Shown here: piece after piece, positions 1 through 20,758 of the stretch | Layout: the number at the start of each line of letters is the position of its first letter | Numbering within the stretch: position 1 is the first letter of the stretch | Notes under the pieces: generated by a model | Database searches by the model: none | What the model saw: the letters and a program-made list of their open reading frames with translations, nothing else | What the model was told of the DNA's origin: nothing | Program-made: the position numbers and the translations under genes | Origin: Mycteria americana | Lineage: Eukaryota > Chordata > Aves > Ciconiiformes > Ciconiidae | Length of the DNA stretch: 64,000 bases | Assembly (NCBI RefSeq): GCF_035582795.1 | Contig: NC_134370.1 | Location: 54,485,501 to 54,549,500 of the forward strand | Reading direction: 5' to 3'

Positions 1-608
1 AAATGTCTGAAATTCTTTGCCCTGTGGCAAAAGAAATGAGGGCATTTAATCAGGTGACATAGTACAAGTGGCACAATTAGCCAAGCATTTTGGGGAAGAG
101 TCTTTCACTATGGTTTGAGCTCCTGCAGTTCCTACAGTCTTGCTGATGAAGAAAGGTCTGCATCAGGACAGGTTGTGATATGAGAAAAGGTAGCCTCTGT
201 ACATCACCAAAGACTGAGTTGCAAATATACCAGCCTCTCAGGTTTCATGTCCTGCCTTTTTCTCATACTAATTGCTGATCAGAAACAGTATAGTCAAAAG
301 TACTGCTGTGATAGCTATCCATGGTTTATAAACAAGTTCATAAAGCTAACGGTCTTTTGGGCCTTGTTTACTGTAGCCTTGAGACAGCTTTACTTTATAT
401 CCTGTGGCTGAACTAAAGGGAGATATGCCTAAGTCATCCTTGTTGCACCTAAAGCTTTAGCACAACCTGGCCAACACTGTAGGAGTCCGATTCATTATTC
501 CTGTAGATCAGCTCTTTCTGATCACGGAGTAGGGGTCTGGCAGCCAGAAGGACTTACCTAATTAATGTAATTGTGAAAGGGTAACAAAATATTGCTGGTT
601 TCTTTTAG
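1..608 (+). other. MYO1E: MYO1E intron (3' part)
   Basis: AT-rich intronic sequence running into the acceptor at 607-608. No exon, RNA gene or recognisable repeat was seen. Confidence 0.7.
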
Positions 609-11554
<10,946 letters not shown>

Positions 11555-12570
11555 AAGACTATCAGACAAAAACTAGCACAAAGTTACCAGTGGTTGAAGA
11601 TGTTTTCCCTTGCCTTCAGGACACTGTTCTTCCAAGATCTGCCATTCTCAGCAGTACTTTCACCAGTAAATATGAGCAGGAAGAAAATTACCCACAGCAC
11701 AGACTTTGATCTTTTGTCTCAGAAGCATACAGCAATGGACATACTGACCAATTATTTATTATATTTAAAACCTGGTTTTAACACCTAGTAAGCAAAGAAT
11801 GCTCAAACCTACCATCTTCCTGAAACAGAAGGGTGCTTTGCAGTCTGGGACCAGGGACTTTGAAAGAGGCCTATTTAATAAGTGCCTTCAGCCAAGTATC
11901 AGTAACCTTTTTAATTATCTACTGAAGATAATGTTAAATGCACATTTCCTCTAATGCAGATCACTCTGGGGAACATGTTAAGTATGCTGCTACGTGTCAA
12001 AAAGATTTAGGCTCATTTGGGATATTACCATCTAAAAACCTACTGTGATGGTATATTTAAGTAATTCTGTACAGAGTTGTAATGGAACTGGTTTGTGTTT
12101 GCCGATGTGTTTAGGGACTCCAACAGGCACTGTAAGAAGTTAAACCAGAAAACCACATAGTACTGTATGCTAAACAATGTTGCCTTCTTCAAGATTTATA
12201 TTATAATATGGCTGGCCCATGTTGGATTTATGTTTAATGCTCTACCTGTTATAAGAAGTGTCTTTATGCAGAGCTGTACATTTATAGAAACAGATCATAT
12301 ACTGTATATAAAAACTGAATATGATAGAAACATGTATGAATGTATAATGTAGTACTCCACTGTTCTTACTCATGAAGTAGTTCTACTAGAATTTTTATGC
12401 CAGGTACTTGCAGGTATGCACTACTCCTTTTAAATGGCAAAAGCAAAAGTGTTACTGCTTAAGTCTGCCTCCCACACCAGAGTGGCTGTTGCTTGCCATA
12501 CAGTTATCAGCATTCATGCTTTGCCTTCTGAACCTCCATAAAATAAAACACAAGAAGCAGTTAGCTGAAC
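11555..12570 (+). other. MYO1E: MYO1E 3' UTR (probable extent)
   Basis: This is non-coding sequence after the MYO1E stop. A canonical AATAAA lies at 12542-12547, followed by a T/GT-rich stretch (about 12571-12602) suitable as a downstream element, so cleavage near 12,565 is the simplest reading. No other gene is visible here. The end is inferred and not shown by transcript data. Confidence 0.45.
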
Positions 12571-14110
12571 AGGTCTCTTCTCTGTGCAGTTTGTTTTCAG
12601 TTACATACACAAGTGGCTCCCTTCATAACATCTATTGGATTTTACTGCGCTGATTTCTAAAGAAAAAATCCCCTCCCTTTGCTCCAAGCCAAACCACTTT
12701 CACCATGCACAGCTGAAGTGCTGTGCATTACATTTTTTTCTTATTAAGAGCAGTTAAAAAACCCTGCATATGCTGACATGAAGAAGTTGCATAAGCTTTA
12801 AGATACAGCTGAAATTCTTGAATCCCCTCCCTCCTAAACCATTGCCTAAGCCCAATTTAGGCACACTTTGAACTCCATCTCCATTAAGAGATGACTGACT
12901 GTAGAAGCTGTTTCTGGAAGCTAGAAACTAGAGCCTCAGTCCAGGGGGAATCACATACACACAAGGGATCAAGCATGCTTTTCAAAAGACTATTTGCAGT
13001 TAAGTGCTAGGCTTGCTTATCCTACAGGAGAGAAAAGTCTCCTGCTTGAGAAGATAAAACGCAGTAGCTTCAACATCCTTCCCCCAGCGAGCATTGAGGT
13101 CTAGGCCATTTTTTTGTAATAGTGGGTTCTTGCCTTCTGCATCAGGGCAGCACACTCATGAAGAGGAGACACGGGGAGAAGTGAGGTAACGAGTTCAGTG
13201 TAACTTAGACCCAAGTGGCTGTAACTTAACATTACTTATATAGGACTAAGTTAACAAATAGGCATAAATGAGGTATTGAGGCAGAAAAGTCCCGTTACTG
13301 ACATGCTTGTATTCCTTGAGCATACAGATACTGATGTTTATTGGAAAAAAAGACAAAGGAAAGTAAAATGTTAAGTGATAAGGAAGAATCTGCTTATGGT
13401 GGGTTTGACTGTATTCTCTCAGATATAGAGGTTTATTGGAGGAGAAAAGGAAAAAAAAAAAAAAAAAAAAGAGGTGGGGGTGGGTGAGTGAACAGGCAGC
13501 AAAGAGATAGGGGTGTTTTTGTCCAAGAAGGGGAGCAGGTTTTAAGAGCTGAGCTGGTTCAAAAGGTCTCAGCGCTATAGTTCCACACCTACAGTCCCTG
13601 CACGCAGTAGTTATAGCATCACAGGAGACTTAAAATTTTCCTATCTTAGCTGCCCTTTGTTCAGGTACACAGAGAACACATTGTCATCTTATGTTCACCT
13701 AAACCCAAAGATTTACAAGGCTAATACCTGTTACAGCCAGCCTACTTCTTCCCCAAAGTTGAAGGCAACAAACTACAAAAAAAAAAATTCCTGTATACTT
13801 CTTTGGGACAAGACACTGAAATAAAGTACATATTTAGTACCCTTTAAGGTACACCAAGAAAAGATGAACTGTCTTGTCTGCCTGCTCTTTCTTACCTTAA
13901 GAGTGAAAACAAGAAGTTACTGAATGTAACCCACTATAAAGCCTGGAGATTCTCATTGGAAGCAACCACTGAGAATAATCGCCCACATGTAACTGCAAGT
14001 TGTTATCGATCACGTATTTAGGCAAATGTCCTGCTTGGACATTAGACTGCAGACGTGTCTAGGTAGTGCCCGAAAGAGTCACAGTCATGGTACTTTTTTT
14101 TTTTTTTTTT
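12571..14110. other. Intergenic region between converging MYO1E and CCNB2
   Basis: About 1.5 kb between the two probable 3' ends. It has a run of 20 A (13451-13470) followed by a G-rich patch and a T run of 20 (14094-14113). No gene, RNA or element is recognised. A second AATAAA at 13820-13825 could serve a longer MYO1E transcript. Confidence 0.6.
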
Positions 14111-14113
14111 TTT

Positions 14114-14301
14114 AAAAGAGAGGAGCTTTATTTCTAGGTAGAGTTGTATTACAAAGCAAGTTTAAAATTTCACCTTCTGAGTGAGTCTGAAATGTCTGTG
14201 GTAAGGCTGGAATGCTATGTACAAGGAGCAGTAGTTTTGCCTGAATAGGCAAATGAGGCCAAAGTGCATACACCATCAGGACTTGGCTGCCTAGGGTTAT
14301 A
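14114..14301 (-). terminator. CCNB2: CCNB2 3' UTR and poly(A) signal
   Basis: On the minus strand an AATAAA occupies 14132-14127, about 170 nt after the stop, with an A20 tract starting 13 nt further on (14113-14094). A 3' UTR of about 190 nt is typical of compact cyclin B2 transcripts. The genomic A run may cause internal-priming artefacts in cDNA libraries. Confidence 0.7.
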
Positions 14302-14403
14302 TCATAAGAGCGATAAAGCCAGGTCCTTGATTATCTCGCTGTACAGTTGAGGGATTGTGCTGATCATCAGTAGTTTGTTACTTGCATACTTGTTCTTTAC
14401 AGC
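14302..14403 (-). CDS. CCNB2: CCNB2 exon 9, terminal
   Basis: 33 codons plus TGA (14304-14302), residues 367-399, with [11 protein letters not shown] and a hydrophobic C-terminus LALSLL. Acceptor acctctgcag. Confidence 0.94.
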   Translation of the reverse strand, partial: AVKNKYASNKLLMISTIPQLYSEIIKDLALSLL

Positions 14404-17400
14404 CTGCAGAGGTAGAGAAACAGTGTTACAAAAGATTTACATATACAGTATTTAGGTTCAGGCAGATAATTTTGGGTCAGTGAGCCTGACTGCTTGGAAA
14501 ACAAGCAAACAAACAAGGTTAGAAGTGGATCAGCTTGCAAAGTAGCAAGAGCACAGTTTGTCTAAAATGTTTAGAGGTTAGTAGTAATGCAACATCCTCT
14601 CACAGGCTTGTCAGAATAACATGTGCTTTAAGATAACATACAGAACATTTACCTAAGGAGCCACAATATGCAGCAAAGGTATTTCTAAAACATTAAGAAG
14701 AAGATTTAAGTAGTTATACTTACAATGAATTTTGTTAACTTCTCATTTACTTTGACGACATTCTTGGCCATATGCTTCATAGTCATCACAAGACCATCTT
14801 CTGTATACCCAGTGTAGTACTGCTGCTTTGTACCCTGCAGCATTACGGTAAGAAATGTGAGGTTTATGAAGCGGGGATTGCTGCTCAAGGCACAATCACT
14901 TCAGGCAGCAAACGCCCTAAGCTTCATGCGCTAGCCTTGAGTGCTAGGAACTGTAGTACTGTCAAGTTTAGGCGACAGATCCAGAATAACTTCTGGCGTG
15001 CAGCAGAAGCCTGGACACATCAATGCCAAGAACTGCATTTCTACACTGCGCAGAGGATAGAAGAAGCAACCCTTGCAAGAGTAACCACTAGTTGAATTAC
15101 AATTTGCTATTCGTGGCCCATGATTTCATTATACTTCATGTACTGTGAGAATTATGAAAATCTACCTTTATTTACAGTGTGGCCTTCTGTAACTCAATAC
15201 TTTCTAGAGAAAAATCCTTTCATACCAGTGTTCACATAGAAAAAGGTAGCAAAGTTTTTAGCAGTATATTCCTTTTTCTACCTGCAGCTGTCCAACTGTC
15301 ATTTGATCCACCAGCATTATTACAGACCTAAATGCAAGTTTCTGAAGTAGTTGTTCTAATGGTTCAATTCAATCAGCTGAAGGAAAAAAAAAAAACCTCC
15401 TAACAACAAGTTTGGTTAAAAGACTTACCCATTTGTCATGTCCCAGAACCTTTTGGGACAAGCATAACGCAGCAGCTGCAATCTCTGAAGGACGATGGTG
15501 AACCATATCATAGTCTGTCAGTGTCAGCTCCATTAGGTATTTCGCTAGTGTATGTTGCTTCGCATCGGCCTACCAGATTGAGAGCTTGTTAATTCACAAA
15601 GTTTCACTTCATCTTATCACAATAATTCAGGATTGTTTATTGTATTCATTAACTGACAAAACAAAAATAGTCAACAAAATCTTTATTGAGGCCTAGGGAC
15701 CATACTGTCTTAACAGGCACTCATCTCAAAATCGAGACCAGAGTCCAAACCCATCTAGTCTAGCAGCCCTTTGGAATTTAGACACAAAGTCAAGTGAGGG
15801 ATTTTAACAGAAAACTGCAGTATCAGGCACTGCTGTGCCCAACTAGGGATACAAGTGCTCCCTCTGTAATACACTATGGGGGGCAGGGAGAAGTGTAAAA
15901 TGGCTTAAGGAGACCCTTATTAAAGCAGCAAGCTAACTTCAAGAGTTACCTAGTGGTCTGTTGAGGTAACTGAAGCCCACTTCAAGTGTGGGCAGTTCAC
16001 TCGAGTGAAACTACTGAGGTGGGAAAAAAGGGTCAGGTCAAAGAGAAAGCTTAGCTTTAGATTCTTAAGTAATACCATATTTGCATCCAAAAATTATGAA
16101 GAACTGCCACACTGCTCCTCTTTTGCTAGGGAATACCCCGATCACCAGACAAAAGATTACTCTAAAAGCAAGGGTTCTGCTCTAGGTATGTTCACTTTAC
16201 TCCAACAGTAAAATTACTGCCACTAAGACCGAGCACAGGCCCCAGTAAATACAAACGTGAGCCACTGCTGGCTGCCACAGTGATGTTGTCATGTTACTCC
16301 ACATGGTGGAGTTTCATAGCTGAATATTTCTTGGTCCAGCATGTAAGCAGAAAGCAAGCATGATCACGTGATAAAAATGCCAGAAGCAATCCTGATAAGA
16401 CTTTACACATACAGGAAAGTTCTAGATAATGAGGACAAGTACCCACCTCCCCAGCTTTTGATGCTCTTCTTAAGAAGTGAATTGGAAGAGGTCGTCCCAA
16501 ATCAAAATTTAACTCCTTCAGAATCATAATCTCCATTTCTCTAACTTCATCACTGGTGTAGGCATTGTCAGTAATGTAAACAAAGTCTGATATATCAGGA
16601 GATAGTATCTCTTCGTATTTTGAAGCTAGAAACAGTGCTGTTACACCCACCAGCTGAAGCCTCCCACGAGGGACTAGATGACTCTGCAATGTAGGAATTT
16701 AAAAAGCAGACCCCACAATGTCAAACTCTAGATAAACAAATTCTAATTTATCAGTTTAAAATACCAGTATGACAGTACTCATTCTTATAACATAAATGAG
16801 ATTTTCCGTTTTGAGTCAGAAGTGTCCCTATAATGACAGGCTCAAAGAGGACTGCAGCCTCAGAATTAAGATGCTACATTATAGAGCTCTTGCACAAAGA
16901 GCAGATTTCATAGGTTCTTAGATTTATAAAGAAAGGATAAATCCTGAACTCCTTTAAAAGCATAGTCATTGAACAAGTCTCCTAATTAAAACATGAGTTC
17001 AAAAATATCTTACTTGTAAGAAGCGATCGATAACTGCAACAGACATATACAGTGTTTCCTGCAAAAGCTGGAATCTTGAGTGGACCTGGACAAGCCAGTC
17101 AACTAAAATTGCACGCATACGCCCATTGATCGTCTTCCCGTCAAGGTAATGCGGGCGGACCGACTGCTTCACCTGTTGGGAGAAAAAGCTGTGTGAGCAA
17201 CAAGATTAACACTACACTGCAGAAGCACAGACTCAGTATGTCATACCTCAAGCTCCCTCAGATACAGATAAATATCTTTTACGTAGTCACTACACAGCTG
17301 GGGATTCCCCCAGTCCTCAGCATCAATGTCTTCTACATTGTTCAGCAACACATCAGAGAAGGCTTGACACAAATCCTCCTCTTGCATAGATACATCCATA

Positions 17401-19139
17401 GGAACAGGAGACAGAACCTAAGGAACAGATCATAGTGCTTACATATCTACTGTTTAGCCTACAGTGTTCCTTTATTTCCACATTTTTCCAGTTACTAATA
17501 CAATTTCTTAAGATAAAAGAAGTTGAATCTGAGCTTACATTCTAACGTGGCAAGCTTTCACCAAGATGCCGTACAGACAAAATCAGAAGACCTTCTAGTA
17601 ATTGCCAGCTAAAGCAGAAACTTCATCCAGTACTTCAACGGCTAGTTCTGCCACTTTAATGTTAGCCTTTAAGCACAACGTGCATTAAATGAAAACCTCA
17701 GTACAGAGGCTTTGCTTTTTCAACAGGGAAATGAGATACATCTACAGATAAACTATTCTGAAGTTAGAGCTCTAAGTTACAAATCAAATTAAGAATCAGA
17801 ACAGCATCATTACTTCCTACCTTTGGAACAACAGTTTCTTTGACTGCTCGATTCATAGCAGCCGGAGGTTTAGGCGGTACAATTGCATTTGTCGTCTTAC
17901 TAGGTCCTTTTGTAGGCTTTATGGATGCTTTGGAACATTCTGTTTTCTGTAGTGAAAACAATTACTGTTAATACAGAGCTAGCAATCCATCTTTTCCTTA
18001 TAGATAGATTTCAAATGTTCCTTTACCTTAGCTACATGCGTTCCTCTTGTTGCAACTTTATTTCCTATTTCTTCCAAAGCACCCCTTTTGCCAGTAAGGT
18101 GAGTTTTGGCTTTACTTTTAAGTTCAGTCACAGCATTCTCCACCCCTCTAGTGACCTAAAACAATAAAATTGCAGTTTAGGAGTCAGAGACCAACTATTA
18201 TTTAATTTTCAGATGCCTAACTCCACTATATACTTACCACCACTGCACCGGTGTACCTCTGTGCATGCTGTCCATTACTCAACCAGTTTTTATTTCCTAC
18301 CCTTTCACACATGCTCAGAGGAACTCTCTGAAACTGCGTTGCAAGATTAGAGCAATGCACCCTATCTCGTTCTTCCTCACTGACAACTTTTTAACGTTAG
18401 AGTGCTTACCTGCTACTTAGCTATTTACTGTATTTACACATTTTGTAACCACAGCAGTATTCCCATGAAGATGAACAAAGCAATTTCTTTGTTGCATACA
18501 TGCCACATAAATAAAAAAAGTTATGTTATTCAAAAATAAACATCTTTTGTTACACAAAGAAAGCACCGTGTTTCAAGAGGTGCTCGTGGAGTTTAGTTTA
18601 AACCATTAGACAGTCACCGTGAAAAAGAGGTTCTCGTATTCCATTCCTGCACCTTCCCGTTAAGCAGCTTTGGTTTTCCCCCTCTCCCACACACCCTCCC
18701 CACACTTCGAGGGGGAGGAGCAGGCGGCCAAGGCCGGGTGCAAGCTGAGGGCAGTGCCAGGTGAAGCGCCCGTGCCCTCCAACCCCGGGGGACGAGGGCA
18801 GCGCGCACCCCCTCACCACCGCTCCCTCCAAGCTCAGCCCGGCTTCAGTCTCCTCCGCCCCGCAGCCCAGCCGCCGGCCCCGCTCCACTCCGCCCGCCGC
18901 CCGTACCTGCAAAAGCACAAGGGGGTCTCCCGGCCAGATACGCCGCTGAGAGCCGCTCCCCCCTTACTGCAGGGCAGAGCCCTCTCCCGCCGGCTCGCAC
19001 CGCGGCCCCAGCGTTTCGCTGCCTGAGGCGAAAGAGCGGCAGGGCCTGTGGGCGACTCAGCCCCTCGCCGCCGGACCGACTCCCGTCCCCCACCCGCAGC
19101 GCCGGCAGTACTCACAGCGGCACGGCGCGGCGGAGCCAT
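14302..19139 (-). CDS. CCNB2: CCNB2, G2/mitotic-specific cyclin B2, complete
   Basis: Nine coding exons join in frame to 399 codons: 19116-19139, 18027-18155, 17821-17946, 17247-17417, 17014-17172, 16447-16683, 15429-15569, 14724-14834, 14302-14403. All introns are GT-AG and phase 0. The destruction box (RGALEEIGN, residues 32-40) marks the protein for APC/C-driven degradation. The MRAILVDWL stretch (from 169) and LASKYEE (222-228) belong to the CDK-binding cyclin fold, and the second fold runs to the C-terminus. Cyclin B2 activates CDK1 at G2/M and associates with the Golgi (family knowledge). Length equals the usual vertebrate size. The start is supported by the in-frame ATG and by the expected short first exon (MAPPRRAA). 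Confidence 0.97.
14724..14834 (-). CDS. CCNB2: CCNB2 exon 8
   Basis: 37 codons, residues 330-366, with [12 protein letters not shown] and [16 protein letters not shown], conserved in cyclin B. Acceptor taatgctgcag, donor att|gtaagt. Confidence 0.96.
15429..15569 (-). CDS. CCNB2: CCNB2 exon 7
   Basis: 47 codons, residues 283-329, start of the second cyclin fold ([32 protein letters not shown]). Donor tgg|gtaagt. Confidence 0.96.
16447..16683 (-). CDS. CCNB2: CCNB2 exon 6 (cyclin box core)
   Basis: 79 codons, residues 204-282. It contains [19 protein letters not shown] and [18 protein letters not shown]. The frame stays open for 51 codons past the donor (gag|gtgggt), but that extension is intron. 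Confidence 0.97.
17014..17172 (-). CDS. CCNB2: CCNB2 exon 5 (start of cyclin box)
   Basis: 53 codons, residues 151-203. It contains [17 protein letters not shown], the signature of B-type cyclins including the hydrophobic patch, and ends VAVIDRFLQ. Confidence 0.97.
17247..17417 (-). CDS. CCNB2: CCNB2 exon 4
   Basis: 57 codons, residues 94-150. It carries the acidic segment ([20 protein letters not shown]) corresponding to the cytoplasmic-retention region of B cyclins and the first cyclin helix ([13 protein letters not shown]). Donor gag|gtatga. Confidence 0.96.
17821..17946 (-). CDS. CCNB2: CCNB2 exon 3
   Basis: 42 codons, residues 52-93, a Lys/Pro/Thr-rich disordered linker ([18 protein letters not shown]). 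Acceptor ttcactacag, donor aag|gtagga. Confidence 0.93.
18027..18155 (-). CDS. CCNB2: CCNB2 exon 2 (destruction box)
   Basis: 43 codons, residues 9-51. It contains the D-box RGALEEIGN followed by KVATRG. Acceptor attgttttag, donor aag|gtaaag. Confidence 0.95.
18156..19115 (-). other. CCNB2: CCNB2 intron 1
   Basis: 960-bp intron. Its 5' half (about 18700-19115) is GC- and CpG-rich, continuous with the promoter island, and its 3' half is AT-rich. Long frames in both strands here are by-products of base composition. Confidence 0.8.
19116..19139 (-). CDS. CCNB2: CCNB2 exon 1
   Basis: Eight codons, MAPPRRAA, then donor GTGAGT. The ATG lies at 19139-19137. A very short first coding exon is typical of cyclin B genes. 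The frame is open upstream of the ATG, but no better start is seen. Confidence 0.88.
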
Positions 19140-19400
19140 CGGGACGGAGACAAGTGGGTACAGCAGCCGCTCGCGCCTCTCCTCGTAGAACCGCTTCACG
19201 CTCCAGCCACACCACCGACTACTGCCCGATGCCGCCGCGGCTCCCTTTAAAGCCCCTCCCGCTCTCCTATTGGGCAGCTTCGTACAATGCACGTGCTCGA
19301 TTGGTCCACCTCCTCAGGCCCCTCCCAAACAGGAAACGGTTTGAACAACCTCCGGCAAGCCCCGCCCTGTGAGACGGCGGCGCATGCGCGACGGCAGGAG
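19140..19400 (-). promoter_or_regulatory. CCNB2: CCNB2 promoter / CpG island
   Basis: CpG-rich sequence just upstream of the start codon. In the gene's orientation there are two forward CCAAT boxes (19304-19300 and 19273-19269) exactly 31 bp apart, a TTTAAA at 19251-19246 downstream of them that could act as a CHR variant, a TTTGAA-type hexamer at 19340-19345 on the other strand, and a palindromic NRF1-type gcgcatgcgc at 19380-19389. NF-Y boxes 31-33 bp apart followed by a CHR are the known layout of G2/M promoters bound by NF-Y and MuvB/DREAM. Transcription start probably falls near 19,200. Confidence 0.75.
19269..19304 (-). promoter_or_regulatory. CCNB2: Paired CCAAT boxes (NF-Y), 31-bp spacing
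   Basis: ATTGG on the plus strand at 19269-19273 and 19300-19304 reads as CCAAT on the CCNB2 strand. The spacing is the helically phased one of cell-cycle promoters. Confidence 0.75.
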
Positions 19401-19619
19401 TGGGGGAGCGGTGCGGCTGCCTCACCTCATGTTTAGACGAACGCAAGGTCACAAAACAAGAGATTTTACCTTGAAAAGTACATACAGCTGCGCCGACTAT
19501 CGCCAAAAACACTTGATGGCGAGAGTCTGGGTAGCTAAAAGCCGTGCTGCAACTGCCACTTATCCCAGGCGCTCTCGGCTGCTGAGAGGCAATGAAGCAC
19601 GCGAGGCGCGGGAAGCTTC

Positions 19620-20721
19620 TCATCAAGTTTATTGATGGCAGCCGGCTGGAAGCATAGCCGCCTGCAGGAGCTCCTGTACCCGCTGGACCAAACCTTAAAT
19701 ACTACAGAACCAGTCAGAGTACCTGCGGAGGTGGCTTACCTCATTCAAAAGCGCAACTCAGTACTCTGTAGTGTGGGAAACTAGTCCAAACAGATGCATG
19801 TTACAGCTTTTATTTTAAGTTTCACCTATGCCTTTAGGAAGGCATGTCAGCTAACAAGCTAGTAACAGTCAGCTTAATAACTAGTCCTGAGATTCAGGAA
19901 CTTCAGCTCTTCAACTCTACTTCTCAAATTCAACTCTAGTTGCCTAAACTGACAGAAAAGTCTAATTACAACTATACTGCAATCTCCCAAAATTGGCATT
20001 ATATGTTTACTCACATATGCATAAGTTAATATTTTGATATCCTTCATAAGGGCAGTTATCCTGAATTCCTAAGTTCCAGATGGTTCTGTTTATCAACATA
20101 TTTAACTGTGGCTAAATGTTGATCCTTCACCAAGAGAATTTTTTCGTAGGCAGTAGCTGTAAGAATACATGCATGCAAAAGAATTTTTACAGATCAAGAC
20201 TTAGAAAGGCAAAACAAGGCAAAAGGAAAAAAAAAACTTGCATAAGAAACAGATTTTGAATGATACCAGTCTAACATTTTATTTATTGCATACAAAAGGA
20301 TTTATTTTGACAATGGAATTTTATATGAAAAGTAATTTGATGCATACTGTTGAGAATCTTATCTTCAAAGTCAAAGATGCTGCAGAAAACTTAAGGCAAT
20401 GCATCTAAGCATATAAAGCACAGTAAGTGGTGGAGATTTTCAAAATCAAAAGCCTATTCTTTTTCCTTCCCTTAAATTATGGTTAAGTCACAACTTTCTG
20501 GAATAGAAGTAGGCTGCAGCTTTATTAGCCCCTGCAATAGCATGTTAAGATCAGAACACTGTGACTCCTGGCAAATACCTAAGTGTTTAACATCACATTA
20601 CAATGTTATGCATACATTTAAAAGCAAGACAATATCAGTAGCAGTTATAAAACAAGTCAATTCATGGACCACTAAAATACCTCTAGTACCAAGCACCCAA
20701 ATCAGGTGCATAGGAGATTTC

Positions 20722-20758
<37 letters not shown>

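Larger units (their letters stand above)
14835..17013 (-). other. CCNB2: CCNB2 introns 5-7
   Basis: Introns at 14835-15428, 15570-16446 and 16684-17013. They are AT-rich with no embedded gene. Around 15735-15780 there is a short stretch reminiscent of old CR1/L3 repeats (accagagtccaaacccatct), too decayed to call. Confidence 0.6.

Noticed and set aside
14724-14888. Independent 60-codon gene at CCNB2 exon 8
   Set aside because: The frame is exon 8 plus intronic read-through on both sides.
18598-19372. Several 60-150-codon frames around the CCNB2 promoter and intron 1
   Set aside because: They are shadows of CpG-rich sequence; only the eight-codon exon 1 fits the gene.
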